DNA of 64,000 nt from UBA7446 sp038143535 (GCA_038143535.1 JAYQMD010000001.1:992001-1056000); one strand, 5' to 3'; shown: positions 17,819-28,399, numbered from the stretch's first letter. A program made the numbers and translations. The notes: a model not told the origin generated them from the letters alone.

Positions 17819-18631
17819 ATGAAGACATTTACCGCGCGTCGAGCGCAATCCAATTCGTTTTTCTTACTTGCAGGGCCTTGTGCTATCGAAGGAGAGGACA
17901 TGGCATTGCGCATAGCTGAGCAGATCGTCAAGGTCACAGACAAACTGCATATTCCACTGGTTTTTAAGGGGAGTTTCAAAAAAGCCAATAGGAGTCGTGT
18001 CGATAGCTTTACGGGTATTGGTGATGATAAAGCCCTTAAAATTCTCCAAAAAGTAGGTAAAACCTTTTATGTACCTACCGTAACGGACATACACGAAGTT
18101 TCAGATGCTGATAAGGCAGCCCAATATGTAGATGTATTGCAGATTCCGGCTTTTTTGGTAAGACAAACAGACTTGGTTGTAGCAGCAGCGAAAACGGGCA
18201 AGTACGTCAACTTAAAGAAAGGACAATTTATGAGTCCCGAAAGCATGGAGCATGCTGTAAGTAAAGTCACCGACTCAGGAAATGACAACGTATGGATAAC
18301 AGATCGAGGTACCATGTTTGGATATCAAGATATGGTAGTAGACTTTAGGGGGATACCTGTGATGAAACAATTTGCACCTACCATACTGGATGTGACACAT
18401 TCTTTGCAGCAACCCAATCAAGCTAGTGGAGTTACAGGTGGACGTCCAGAACTTATTGAAACCATAGCACGTGCAGGGATTGCAGCCGGCGTTGATGGCC
18501 TCTTTATGGAAACGCATTTCGACACAAGTGTTGCCAAGAGCGATGGAGCTAATATGCTTCCACTACATCTTCTTGAAGGTTTACTCGAGCGACTAGCGAC
18601 TCTTCGATCTGCAGTGAATCAAATTTCTTAA
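17819..18631 (+). CDS. kdsA: 3-deoxy-8-phosphooctulonate (KDO-8-P) synthase
   Basis: Condenses phosphoenolpyruvate with arabinose 5-phosphate to KDO 8-phosphate, for the lipopolysaccharide inner core. The open frame extends 43 codons further upstream across the typA start. The family N-terminus and LLAGPCAIEG motif argue for the ATG at 17819, giving 270 residues. Visible: AGPCAIEG, FKGSFKKANRSR (PEP-binding KANRS), GIPVMKQFAPTILDVTHSLQ and GLFMETHFDTSVAKSDG. Its LPS role fits the envelope genes nearby. It ends 46 bases before ssrA and does not overlap it. Confidence 0.95.
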   Translation: MKTFTARRAQSNSFFLLAGPCAIEGEDMALRIAEQIVKVTDKLHIPLVFKGSFKKANRSRVDSFTGIGDDKALKILQKVGKTFYVPTVTDIHEVSDADKAAQYVDVLQIPAFLVRQTDLVVAAAKTGKYVNLKKGQFMSPESMEHAVSKVTDSGNDNVWITDRGTMFGYQDMVVDFRGIPVMKQFAPTILDVTHSLQQPNQASGVTGGRPELIETIARAGIAAGVDGLFMETHFDTSVAKSDGANMLPLHLLEGLLERLATLRSAVNQIS

Positions 18632-18639
18632 AAATAGCA

Positions 18640-18647
18640 TATCTTTG
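18640..18647 (+). promoter_or_regulatory. -7 promoter box of ssrA
   Basis: TATCTTTG is a full match to TAnnTTTG in the 46-base gap between the kdsA stop and the predicted tmRNA 5' end. The start would be near 18653, leaving a short precursor leader that RNase P would remove. No TTG sits at the ideal -33 position. Confidence 0.45.
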
Positions 18648-18677
18648 CATTCCCTTTTGGGGTTTCTTTGAAAGCAT

Positions 18678-19074
18678 GGGGTCGACTGGTATTGACAGCG
18701 AGATTCATGACAGTGTAAGCAAGTCGAGCGCTGGTCTACAGCTCGTAAATCTCATAGTACCACCATTTTAAATGGCGAGAATAACTACGCTCTTGCAGCC
18801 TAATTGACTGAATTATAGTAAGTCCAGGCCCTAGTCCCGCAAGGCGGGAAGGCAAGATGTCTTTGGGAAGCCCTTGTTGACGGCGTCCCACCAAAAGGCA
18901 CCATCAAAGTCAACATAGAGAACGTGGCGCTTCGACGTGTTCTCAAAATAAAGAAGCTAAGTTAGCTGTGGGCGGTTTTCGGTCAGCCGCTATTCGAAAA
19001 TCAAACGAAAACTATACTTGTAGAAAGCATTGAATTGACTTGTTTGGACGAGGGTTCGATTCCCTCCGACTCCA
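18678..19074 (+). ncRNA. ssrA: Transfer-messenger RNA (tmRNA)
   Basis: Rescues stalled ribosomes and tags the nascent chain for proteolysis. The 5' acceptor strand GGGGTCG (18678-18684) pairs with CGACTCC (19067-19073), with A19074 as discriminator. The T arm GAGGG/TTCGATT/CCCTC is at 19050-19066. CCA is not encoded (CAG follows), so the 3' CCA must be added. The tag frame starts at GGC 18774 and reads GENNYALAA before TAA at 18801-18803. With the charged alanine the tag is A-GENNYALAA, a typical Bacteroidota tag. The central part holds GC-rich pseudoknot-like segments (for example around 18835-18855). The 3' end is the probable insertion target of the islands that follow. Confidence 0.95.
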
Positions 19075-19078
19075 CAGC

Positions 19079-19117
19079 ATTATTCCCAAGAATAATTTTT
19101 ATACTTGGGAATAAATT
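19079..19117 (+). terminator. Terminator hairpin(s) after ssrA
   Basis: TTATTCCCAAG (19080-19090) pairs with CTTGGGAATAA (19104-19114) as an 11-bp stem with a 13-base loop, followed by ATTTT. It can also fold as two small hairpins of the type TTATTC-nnnn-GAATAA. It ends where the convergent T9SS gene ends, so it may stop both transcripts. The same double-hairpin layout recurs at 54031-54074. Confidence 0.7.
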
Positions 19118-22100
19118 TTAGTTTTTGACAACCTTCCCTGTTACAATGATCTTCCCTTGATTATCCTCTAATTTAATCATATATATGTTATTTGGTAAGT
19201 TAGAAAGATCTAATTGGTTGCTTGTGGATTTTAGCAATTCACGTCCAAAAATATCATAGATTCTCACTTTATTAAACTCACCCCCAATGAATATATTTGA
19301 TGATGTCGGATTTGGGTAGAGAGTTATATTATTATTATTTTTTGCACTTTCAATGTAAAGTGTAGTTCCTACATAACTAATAGTATTTCCTTCAATAGTG
19401 TAATATGCAACATATGTTTCCTGACCTTCATTGCCATTAGGATCTGTCACATCTAATTTAATTTCAACATACCCGTCTTGTAAGCTAGATAGGTCTAAAT
19501 CTGCAATATTGAATTCTTCTGAAGAAATGTCTCCCGTGAAAATCAGGGGTTCAGACGAATTCAAGGGTTGAAAGGGAAATGAATTAGGACTATTGGACGT
19601 AGACGAATCTACATTTTTCACAGCCGCACTATAAGTGCCTCCAACATCTTGGCTTTCTACAACTACAGCAATAAGAAAATCATCTAAACTTGATGTCCCA
19701 TCATTTTGAAGATTTGACCGAGTGTAATACGCTTTTGGGTATACCACGTCTTTTGTATAGGCAGTTGTTTTTGTAGCTACCAGCTTATCTTCTGCATCTT
19801 TCAATTGAACTGTTAGATTCACCTCTCCGTCAAGTATGCCCGCGGTATTCATATTTTCAATAATAACCTCGTCACCAGTCAAAGTGCCTTCGTTTCTAAC
19901 TACAACACCTCCTCCATACCTGGAATAAATTGTTGCTACATAGTTTAAGCCACTACAGGGGACGCAAGACATCTTAACTTTTATAGAATCGACGTTACCA
20001 GCATTAATTACCTTATCCAAAATTTCAATTTCTAATGGAGTATCGAGGGTTATATCCGATTCTATAGTGTCAAACCTGACATACTCTACAAAATTGTAAC
20101 TTTTGGTATTTCCAACTTTATCTTGAATAATAATATCCGATATTCCCCAAACTCCTGGGGCTGATCCTTGAGGAAGTACCAAATCAAATCTGTAGTTTTT
20201 CCAATCCGAGTTTCGAGTGGGATCTGTATCTCCTAAATCTAAATCAGGGTGGTTCATGGTCGCATTACCCGTTTGAAAACCAAATTGTTTTCCTTGAGGG
20301 TCGCGTAAAACCAGTGACACACTCCTAATCCCTGACTCATGTCCGGGAAAATCAGAGAGATCTCTTGCGTTAAAGTTTATATCTACCCTTGTCTCTCCAT
20401 TTGGTGCTTCAGGATTTGTTGGTTCTGCAACTACAGTTATATTGTTTATATCTATCTCTGGCTTAACAATATCAGGGAATTCAGTTTCGATGTAAATGCT
20501 ATCTCTAACTGCAACAAACGTTTTAATATTATCAGCGTATGGATAGTCATCAACGTCATTAACAAACTGAACCCATGAACCATTTCCAGCTTCATCTCCG
20601 ATATAGCCTTGAACAAAGCCGTAATAACCAGATGGGAAATATTCTTCAATAAATAGATATCTTTCCATTTCTTTAATATTTTGACTTTGATCTTTAGCAA
20701 CCAATCCAAGTTCCACATAATATGTTTCAGATTGATCAGGATTAGGAAAATCTATCCTCATGTTGTTAGTTCCTACATTTAAAGGTTCCTCCCATTTTGA
20801 GGTTACCTTTAATGCCTGCCCTGTAGTGCCATTTTCACTCAAAACAGCATTATGAAGATTATCAACATCAAAAGTGCCCTCAACTTTTTCAGAAGAATAC
20901 TCTAAAAATTTGGGAGGAGTTATGTCCTCTAAAGGGCTTTCAATCCATAGCTTCGCACCAACTGTTGATGTGTTTTCATAACGTTGATTTCTTACTTGGT
21001 CATAAATTGCAGCAGATCCCATATTCCAATATCCAGATTTTGAATATTTACTTAATGTTGCTGATCCTACTAGTATTGAATCAATAGAACCATTTTGAGG
21101 ATGTAGTCTTATATCAAAAATAGTCCCAATAGATGAAGAAAATCTTGTATACACTTCAACCGCGCCGTCAATAGCTGGGTCTTCAGAATCAAGTATTACT
21201 TTCATTGTTACTGTCTTGTCTTCGTCTGGCCCACCTGTAACATCTAAATCAAGCTCAATGATTTTTCCTGGAAACACGTAATCTGGATATAGATTATACA
21301 CCGTAAATGTTAAGTCTTCCCTTATTTGTGCCACATATCGAGTGCCATGCATAATTCTGTCTCGAATAAATTCATATTTAGCTTGAGAAACATTTATTAA
21401 TCTGTCAGGATTTGTAAGGTATATGGCTATTGACTCGGCTAAGTCCTCATTTGGGTTTTTTGCATGTGCATATGCGGAGACAAACTCTGTCGTGCCGCTT
21501 GTTGACCACCCAGAAGCTGATGTAGGATCTTCAAACCAATCGCCAAGTACAATCCAATCATCCTTAGTAATATCATCGAAAGTGTAAGCCCACAAAAAAT
21601 GTGCTTTTTCATGTAAAATCAATCGCCTAGTATCACTCAAATTTCCACCAACAAACGCTTTACTCATAAATTCAATAGTTTCCATTCCAGTCCATGCAAT
21701 GGCTGCTGCCTCTTTGTACGCCGGTAGTGGATGATCCTGCCCATCAATCCGTCGAACCAAATACTTAAGTCCTTCCTGTTTATGGAATCCCTCTGGTAAT
21801 TCTTCGAACATTGCAAGTATTTCCAACTTTTCAGAATTATAAAACTCTTGGAAGTTAGAGCTATCCTCATTCATCAAAGTTTCTAATTCATCGCCTGGAT
21901 TTAAAAATCTGATGCCAAAACTATCCATCGCCAAATTATTGAGCGCTTGAACGTCTTGGGCAAAGTTTGTTACAAAATTCACAACTGCGTGGTATAAACG
22001 CTTGGAAAAAAACTTCCCGCGAATTCCGTCCAATTTTACAATTTGCGGCTCTGCATATGTAAAGGCACTTTGACTTACCGTAGCATATCGAATTCCATCA

Positions 22101-22758
22101 ATTTCTTGAATTGATATATCTTCATAAATTTGATCTTCTGATAAATAAAATACGCCTCTTACATTCTCGCCAGAAGAATAATCAACTTTGGTGCCCTCTC
22201 CATAGGGGTTATCAGGTAGGTTTGAGAACATTTTATATATCCTGTAGGCGTCCTCATTAGACCATGGTTCAATATCGTCAGAAAGAATCACGCCATACTC
22301 TGTTCGTAACTTGATGGATGAAAAATTGGTTGGTACAGAGACCGTATTGTTTATTACGACTATTTCAGTTGGCTCAGCTACATATGATTGTGTGCATGCC
22401 CAGCTGCTGAGCCATCATCGCGCCAATTATATGAATAGTTGCCGTCTGTGGCTTCAGTTAAACCAAATGTAATAGCTGTATCATTAGGTATACTAACTAC
22501 TTGTTGAGATGGGTACGTATAACCTGTAGCATCTAACTTCACTGCCCAACTACCCTCACTGAGCGAAAAAACAGCGGCAGTTGGTGAATCACTAGCATTA
22601 ATCCATTTTTTTAGAAGAGCTTCAGATGATTTTTGCACAATAACCCTGACAGAATCTCCTTGCTTAATGTTGTTAACGGTGACGGTAAAATCGTTTTGTG
22701 CATTAGCTAAAGGAAAAAAATTAAAAATAAAGTAAAGTGAATAGATAATTTTTTTCAT
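19118..22758 (-). pseudogene. Secreted T9SS zinc metallopeptidase-like protein, split by a frameshift
   Basis: Two frames that look like one gene. The first (22758-22378) codes a signal peptide (MKKIIYSLYFIFNFFPLANAQ) and about 105 residues, ending GSAAGHAHNHM. The second (from 22390 down to 19118, no signal peptide) continues QSYVAEPTEIV and runs past 1057 residues. It contains HEKAHFLW (HExxH) with NEDLAESIA about 55 residues later, as in gluzincin-type zinc peptidases, then beta-sandwich-like repeats and a T9SS tail (NITLYPNPTSSNIFIGGEF to GKVVKN). A T9SS substrate needs a Sec signal, so the two parts belong together. Removing one CA unit from the short tract at 22389-22394 joins them as GHAQSYV. 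It is alone in the segment between ssrA and the repeat at 22803. Confidence 0.75.
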
Positions 22759-22802
22759 ATTGCAAAACTAGCAAAATTAATTTTGTAATACTTTAAAAGA
22801 TG

Positions 22803-22847
22803 CAAATCCTCCCCAAAATAGTTCGACTTTACTCCCTTCTGCTCCAC
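22803..22847 (+). repeat. ssrA-3'-end-like direct repeat, copy L1
   Basis: A 45-base stretch matching 49429-49473 at 39 of 45 positions without gaps. It contains GTTCGACT and ends CTGCTCCACC, resembling the T loop and acceptor end of ssrA (TTCGATT ... GACTCCAC at 19053-19075), with about 5 extra bases between. An intrinsic terminator follows in the same orientation although no plus-strand gene ends here. Interpreted as a decayed displaced attachment site. Confidence 0.6.
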
Positions 22848-22853
22848 CAAACG

Positions 22854-22889
22854 GGACAAACTCATATTTTTTGAGATTTGTCCTTTTTT
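22854..22889 (+). terminator. Orphan intrinsic terminator after L1
   Basis: GGACAAA-CTCA (22854-22864) pairs with TGAG-(A)-TTTGTCC (22872-22883), with one bulged A, followed by TTTTTT. It is oriented to end plus-strand transcripts, but no plus-strand coding gene lies upstream. This fits a former end of a stable-RNA gene. Confidence 0.6.
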
Positions 22890-22952
22890 ATTTTCAGGTA
22901 ACTCCTTGTCTATCTGCAAGATATATCTCAAAATGGAATAACTAATGATTAT

Positions 22953-25244
22953 CTAATTATCATTAGTTAAAGAAAAGGGTTTGGATGAAATAGAATTCCC
23001 AAAGTCCTTATTTGGTGTGGCATCCATTTTAAAATATAAGGTACCTCCCTTTTGAATTTCATTATAGTCAATCCATGTATTGTTGTATGTGGTATTATTT
23101 AGCCTCATTGATTGAATAAAATGATTCTTATCCTTATTATTATCTGCTTCAATTGTAAATGTATTTCCATTTTGTAAATGCATTGTTACTTTATCAAATA
23201 GTGGGCTGCCTATCACATATTCTGGAACTCCAGGCGTTACAGGATAAAAGCCTAAAGCACTAAATACATACCAAGCTGAGGTCTGTCCGTTATCTTCATC
23301 TCCACAATAACCATCAGGGGTAGCGGCGTATAGTTTATCCATAACCATTCTTACCTTTTCTTGTGCTTTCCAGGGTTGATTTGCGTAATTATACAGATAA
23401 ATCATGTGTTGTATTGGCTGATTTCCGTGAGCATAATTTCCCATATTTACAATCTGCATTTCTCTAATTTCATGAATTGTAAATCCATAATAGGAATCGT
23501 CAAACTTTGGAGGCATTGTAAATACGTTATCTAACATTTTGGTAAAGTCATCATTTCCTCCCATTAGGTTTATAAGACCTTGGATGTCATGAAAAACTGA
23601 CCATGAATAATGCAGGCTATTTCCTTCCGTAAATGCATCGCCCCATTTTAAGGGGTTAAAAGGAGATTGAAAGGTCCCATCCTCGTTTTTTCCTCTCATC
23701 CATTTTGTTTCTGGATCAAAAAGGTTTTCATAATTTTTTGATTGTTTGTAGAACCGTTTCGATAGTTCCGGTTTGTTTAGCTTTTCTGCCATTGCTGCTA
23801 TTGTAAAATCAGCGTATGCGTATTCTAGGGTGCGCGCGGCATTTTCATTAATTCCAACATCATAGGGAACATAACCTAGCTTATTGTAATAATCAACCCC
23901 TTCTCTTCCTACTGATTTCACTGGTCGTCCCTCGTTTACATTGGCATTTTTTAATACAGCCTCCAGTAGTGTAGCTACATCTTTTTCATTCACATTTCCT
24001 TTCAGAAAGGCGTCTGCAATAATTGGAGCTGAATTTGAGCCAATCATACAATCGCGGTGACCAGGGCTTGCCCATTCCGGCAACCATCCAGATTCTTTAT
24101 AGGTGTTTGCTAACCCTTCCATTATTTGTTTGTTCAACTCTGGATACATTAAATTAAAAAATGGAAATACAGCCCTAAAGGTGTCCCAAAAGCCGTTATC
24201 TGTAAACATATACCCTGGAAGCACTTGCCCATTGTAAGGACTGTAATGAACAATTTCTTCGTTCTTGTCTATTTCATAAAATTTTCTTGGAAACAATAAA
24301 AGACGATAAAGGCAGGAATAAAAGGTTCGAATGTTATCAATATTGTCGTCCTCAACGATCAATCTTTGAAATTCATTTTCCCAAGATGCTTTAGCTTCTT
24401 TCTTAACCGTATCAAAGGATTTAGTTCCTATTTCACGTGAAAGATTAAGTTCTGCCTGTTCTAAACTAATAAAAGATGATGCGACCTTAACGTGAACTTC
24501 TTCTCCCAATTCAGTTTCGAAACCAATGATAGCCCCTACATGATCTCCTTCGCTGTAAGGTGAGTTTTCTTTTAGTTTCCAATTGTCTTTCCAAGTATGT
24601 TTCCATTTAAAATCTTTATCAAAAACCACCACAAAATAGTTGTGGAAGTTTTCTGGGACGCCATCATTATTATTTCTACAATAACCAATAATTTTTCTTT
24701 CCTCTGGTATAATTTTTACCATTGAACCCATATTAAAAGCATCTAAAATAATGTATGAAGATTTATTTTCTGGGAAAGTAAATTTAAATACGGATGCTCT
24801 TTCAGTTGGCGTAATTTCTGCAGTTACATCATAGTCTGCTAAGTAAGTTTCATAATGATACGGTTTAGCATCCTCTGCCTTGTGGGAAAACCAAGAAGCT
24901 CTTTCTTCTTCGTTATATTTTAGATCCCCCGTAACCGCCATAAGAGAGAAAGAGGCATAGTCGTTTATCCAAGGACTAGGTTGATGGGTCTGTTTAATTC
25001 CTCTTATTTTATTGTCATCGTATTTATAAGCCCATCCATCTCCCATTTCTGCAGTTTGGGGAGTCCAGAAATTCATCCCCCAGGGAGTAGCTATAGCCGG
25101 GTAAGTGTTTCCGTTTGAAAGACTGAATTTAGAGTCTGTACCCATTAAAGGATTAACCAAATCAACTAAGCTTGAAGTTTGTGCATTCGTAGCTATGGTA
25201 ACTAATATAAATACTGAAGTTATAATTATTTTATTTATTGTCAT
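22953..25244 (-). CDS. GH92 exo-alpha-mannosidase
   Basis: Calcium-dependent glycoside hydrolase family 92 enzyme removing terminal alpha-mannose from mannan or N-glycans. I choose the ATG at 25244, which overlaps the esterase stop as ATGA. The frame also opens 8 codons upstream. This start gives 763 residues with signal peptide MTINKIIITSVFILVTIATNA. Family blocks: VNPLMGTDSKFSLSNGNTYP near the N-terminus, NGFWDTFRAVFPFF, PEWASPGHRDCMIGSNSAP, the probable general-acid Glu in FTEGNSLHYSW, and the acidic cluster GDEDNGQTSAWYVFSALGF. It is the last gene of the mannan locus, coupled to the esterase. The mannosidic linkage preference is not predictable from the motifs. Confidence 0.92.
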   Translation of the reverse strand: MTINKIIITSVFILVTIATNAQTSSLVDLVNPLMGTDSKFSLSNGNTYPAIATPWGMNFWTPQTAEMGDGWAYKYDDNKIRGIKQTHQPSPWINDYASFSLMAVTGDLKYNEEERASWFSHKAEDAKPYHYETYLADYDVTAEITPTERASVFKFTFPENKSSYIILDAFNMGSMVKIIPEERKIIGYCRNNNDGVPENFHNYFVVVFDKDFKWKHTWKDNWKLKENSPYSEGDHVGAIIGFETELGEEVHVKVASSFISLEQAELNLSREIGTKSFDTVKKEAKASWENEFQRLIVEDDNIDNIRTFYSCLYRLLLFPRKFYEIDKNEEIVHYSPYNGQVLPGYMFTDNGFWDTFRAVFPFFNLMYPELNKQIMEGLANTYKESGWLPEWASPGHRDCMIGSNSAPIIADAFLKGNVNEKDVATLLEAVLKNANVNEGRPVKSVGREGVDYYNKLGYVPYDVGINENAARTLEYAYADFTIAAMAEKLNKPELSKRFYKQSKNYENLFDPETKWMRGKNEDGTFQSPFNPLKWGDAFTEGNSLHYSWSVFHDIQGLINLMGGNDDFTKMLDNVFTMPPKFDDSYYGFTIHEIREMQIVNMGNYAHGNQPIQHMIYLYNYANQPWKAQEKVRMVMDKLYAATPDGYCGDEDNGQTSAWYVFSALGFYPVTPGVPEYVIGSPLFDKVTMHLQNGNTFTIEADNNKDKNHFIQSMRLNNTTYNNTWIDYNEIQKGGTLYFKMDATPNKDFGNSISSKPFSLTNDN

Positions 25245-26014
25245 TGTTTTGATTTTGAATGAATCCATTTTAAGAAATTCGGTTCGGCGAATGCATTATT
25301 CCAACTGTCATGACCAACATTTTCATATAAAGTCATTTTGGGGCTACCACCCGATGCTATAATGGCCTTTGCCATTTTTAAAGAATGCTTTGGCTGAACC
25401 ACTTTATCATCAGAACCATGAAAAATCCATAAGGATACTTTATTTGCATATCGTTTTGCATATGCCGCAATTCCATTTCCACAAATAGGAGTAGCAGCGG
25501 CAAACATGTTCGGCCTTCTATACAATATTTCAAAAGTTCCCATTCCTCCCATAGACAGTCCACTGACATAAACTTTCTGTTTATTGACTTGTTTTTTTTT
25601 AATAAACCTATCCATTAGCTCAATAACAAGCTTAAGACTTTTATTTGGGCTGGTTGTTTTATTTTCAAAATTATTATTCCATTCATTATCTGAAGATAAT
25701 CTTGGCCACCGGTCATTGGTTGGGCATTGAGGTAAAATTACCCATGATTTATAATGTTCTCTATTTTCTTTTTTTAGAAAAAGACGATCTACATAAGTTA
25801 ATTGAGAGGAATTATCAGAACCTCTTTCACCAGCACCATGCAAAAATAAATGGACAGGGTATTGCTTATTTGGATCGTAATCTAAAGGTATAAGCAATCT
25901 ATAGTTAAGTGTATCCGTTTCACTTACAAAAATCAGTTCCTCAAATAAATTCAGATCTTGAGTATATAGATTACTTGTTAATTGTATGAAAATTAAAAAT
26001 GTGATTTTCTTCAT
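25241..26014 (-). CDS. Secreted alpha/beta-hydrolase, probable carbohydrate esterase
   Basis: Predicted 257-residue serine hydrolase with a signal peptide (MKKITFLIFIQLTSNLYTQ). The fold markers are the oxyanion segment LFLHGAGERGSDN, nucleophile serine in VSGLSMGGMGTF (GxSxG as G-L-S-M-G), acid Asp in FHGSDDKVVQP, and catalytic His in YENVGHDSWNNAF. This is the PHB-depolymerase/feruloyl-esterase-like group (CE1-like) common in polysaccharide loci. It probably removes acyl groups from the glycan so that the GH92 enzymes can proceed. It is coupled to the following GH92 by ATGA and lies 120 bases after the previous one. The substrate is inference. Confidence 0.8.
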   Translation of the reverse strand: MKKITFLIFIQLTSNLYTQDLNLFEELIFVSETDTLNYRLLIPLDYDPNKQYPVHLFLHGAGERGSDNSSQLTYVDRLFLKKENREHYKSWVILPQCPTNDRWPRLSSDNEWNNNFENKTTSPNKSLKLVIELMDRFIKKKQVNKQKVYVSGLSMGGMGTFEILYRRPNMFAAATPICGNGIAAYAKRYANKVSLWIFHGSDDKVVQPKHSLKMAKAIIASGGSPKMTLYENVGHDSWNNAFAEPNFLKWIHSKSKQ

Positions 26015-26134
26015 TTATGTAGTATTCCCTCAGTGGTTTCATTTTATAATACTTAACAAAAAAACAAAACTCTTAGTTTTTGGCTACAACGTGTACGTTT
26101 TATTACGAAAATGGGCTTTTTTAAACGTTGTGGT

Positions 26135-28399
26135 TTAATACAATTTTGATTTTGGGCGGTATATATCTTCCTTTCCAAAATCTTTATTCGGATTGGGGCC
26201 CATTTTAAATTCGATTTCTCCTCCCTTGATTATATCTTTATGAGTAATGTATGCGTTTTTGTAATCAACCCCATTAAGTTTTACACTTTGGATATAAATA
26301 TTCTTCTGAGAATTGTTCACAGTTTTTACAGTAAATGATTTATTGTTACCCAAATCTATCTTTACGTTATCAAAAACGGGGCTTCCAAAAACATACACGC
26401 CATTTGAGGGGTTCACTGGATAAAAACCAAGGCTCGATAATATATACCAGGAAGACATTTGACCACAATCTTCATTTCCAGATAAGCCATTTGGCTTATC
26501 TGTATATAGCTCGTTGATGATGTACCTAACATTTTCAGGTATTTTATATTGGGCGCCGGCATAAGCATACATATATGTTGTATGGTGGCTTGGTTCATTT
26601 CCATGAGCATATTGCCCAATTAATCCGGTTATATCCATTGAAGAACCCTCTTCTAGATCAGATGACATGCTAAATAGTCTGTCTAACTTATTAATGAACG
26701 GTTTATCTCCACCTAACAAATCAATTAAACCCTCGGGGTCTTGAGGAACTAACCACAAATATTGCCAAGCGTTTCCTTCACAATAATCATTTATCCTGTG
26801 CTGAGCTGAAACTGGATCAAAGGGAGTCCTCCAACTGCCATCTAAAAACTTACCTCTCATAAAACCTGTTTCACTGTCAAAATAACTTTTATAAGCTTTA
26901 GATCTATCCATGAAATAATGATAGTCATCCATCTTGTTTAATTTTTTAGCCAGTTGTGCTATTGCCCAATCACTAATAGCATATTCCATCGAACTAGCAA
27001 TAGACTCAACCATTAAATCTGAGGGTATGTATCCATACTTCATCAGTTCTTTTACCCCAGGCTCAAAATCCCCTGTTGCACTAATTTTTGCAGCCTCATA
27101 GACCTTTTCAACGTCACCTTTATATATTCCTTTCAGGACCGCATCAACTACAACAGGTACAGCACTATAACCAGGCATAGTATTAGTTTCATTTCCTCTT
27201 AAATGCCAAACGGGTAGTTTGCCTTGGTGTTCATATATCTTAACCATTGATTCTACCATATCACTAACCCTATCGCTATGGACAAGGGTGTATAAAGGGT
27301 GAGCAGCCCTATATGTATCCCAAAGTGAAAACAATGTGTAGTTTGTAAAAGAAGTGTCATTATAAACTTTCTTGTCTGTTCCACGATAATCTCCGTTGAC
27401 ATCGTTGTAAATATTAGGTGCAATCATACTATGATACATTGCTGTGTAGAATATTTTTTTCTTTTTTGGGTCTGTTGTTTGAATTTTAATTTTAGATAGC
27501 TCATTATTCCACTTAGCTATTGCGCTTTGATGAACCTTATCAAAATCCCAATCGGGTATCTCATGTAGTAGGTTTTCTAAACCATTTTTCATGCTCACAT
27601 TTGAAACACCCATCTTAACATAAACCGTTTCGCCTTTAACGGTAGAAAACTCTAAAAATCCTTTTACATATTTGCCTTTGGTCTCATTTTTTTTAATTTT
27701 TCTACCCCCATCATATAAAATAAATTCTTTTACTGGTTTAGAAATAATTAAGGAAAAAAATTCTCGTTGGTCAGAAGCCCATCCTTTTGAAAATCTGTAA
27801 CCCTCAAATAAAGTGTCATTAACTTTTCTTAAATACGTTTCCGTAGGACGATCTGCACTCCCTTCTCCTAAATCAATAATAACCCTAGATCTTTCAGATT
27901 TAGGGAATGAATATTTATGTAAGCCCGATCTTTCTGTAGCAGTTAGGTCTACCGTTATTCCATATCGATCAAGGAAAACACTGTAAAATCCGGGAGATAC
28001 TTTTTCTTTGTCTTTGGAGTATAAAGAGGAATACCCTTTCATGTGATTGTTTTGTGTTCCTGCATTAATTTTTAATTCTCCGTTTGCAGGCATTATAGTT
28101 AATTCTCCCAAATCAGACATCCCTGTGCCGCTTACATTTAAATGACAAAATCCTTTTACAATACTATCAGAGTAATGATAAGATGAGGACCAATCCCATC
28201 CTTTGTTAAAATTAGTTGGCCCAACTTGAACACCACCAAAAGGGACATTTGCGCCAACAAATACGTGTCCATGACCTCCTGAGCCAATAAAAGGATCAAC
28301 AAATCTTACTAAGTTTTGCTTTTTATCAATTTGAATTTTAAACCCAATTAGAAGTAAACTAATAAGTGTTAAATAGATGAATAATTTATATTTTTTCAT
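26135..28399 (-). CDS. GH92 exo-alpha-mannosidase
   Basis: Second GH92 enzyme, 754 residues. The N-terminus MKKYKLFIYLTLISLLLIGF is a hydrophobic signal or anchor without a lipobox cysteine. Blocks: VDPFIGSGGHGHVFVGANVPFG, LWDTYRAAHPLYT, LPVWHLRGNETNTMPGYSA, the probable general-acid Glu in YCEGNAWQYLW, GQYAHGNEPSHHTTY, and GNEDCGQMSSWYILSSLGF. This block set is the textbook GH92 pattern (EGNAWQY and GNEDCGQM), closer to well-studied members than its two paralogues. It sits 12 bases after the preceding GH92 gene, so it is in the same operon. Confidence 0.94.
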   Translation of the reverse strand: MKKYKLFIYLTLISLLLIGFKIQIDKKQNLVRFVDPFIGSGGHGHVFVGANVPFGGVQVGPTNFNKGWDWSSSYHYSDSIVKGFCHLNVSGTGMSDLGELTIMPANGELKINAGTQNNHMKGYSSLYSKDKEKVSPGFYSVFLDRYGITVDLTATERSGLHKYSFPKSERSRVIIDLGEGSADRPTETYLRKVNDTLFEGYRFSKGWASDQREFFSLIISKPVKEFILYDGGRKIKKNETKGKYVKGFLEFSTVKGETVYVKMGVSNVSMKNGLENLLHEIPDWDFDKVHQSAIAKWNNELSKIKIQTTDPKKKKIFYTAMYHSMIAPNIYNDVNGDYRGTDKKVYNDTSFTNYTLFSLWDTYRAAHPLYTLVHSDRVSDMVESMVKIYEHQGKLPVWHLRGNETNTMPGYSAVPVVVDAVLKGIYKGDVEKVYEAAKISATGDFEPGVKELMKYGYIPSDLMVESIASSMEYAISDWAIAQLAKKLNKMDDYHYFMDRSKAYKSYFDSETGFMRGKFLDGSWRTPFDPVSAQHRINDYCEGNAWQYLWLVPQDPEGLIDLLGGDKPFINKLDRLFSMSSDLEEGSSMDITGLIGQYAHGNEPSHHTTYMYAYAGAQYKIPENVRYIINELYTDKPNGLSGNEDCGQMSSWYILSSLGFYPVNPSNGVYVFGSPVFDNVKIDLGNNKSFTVKTVNNSQKNIYIQSVKLNGVDYKNAYITHKDIIKGGEIEFKMGPNPNKDFGKEDIYRPKSKLY

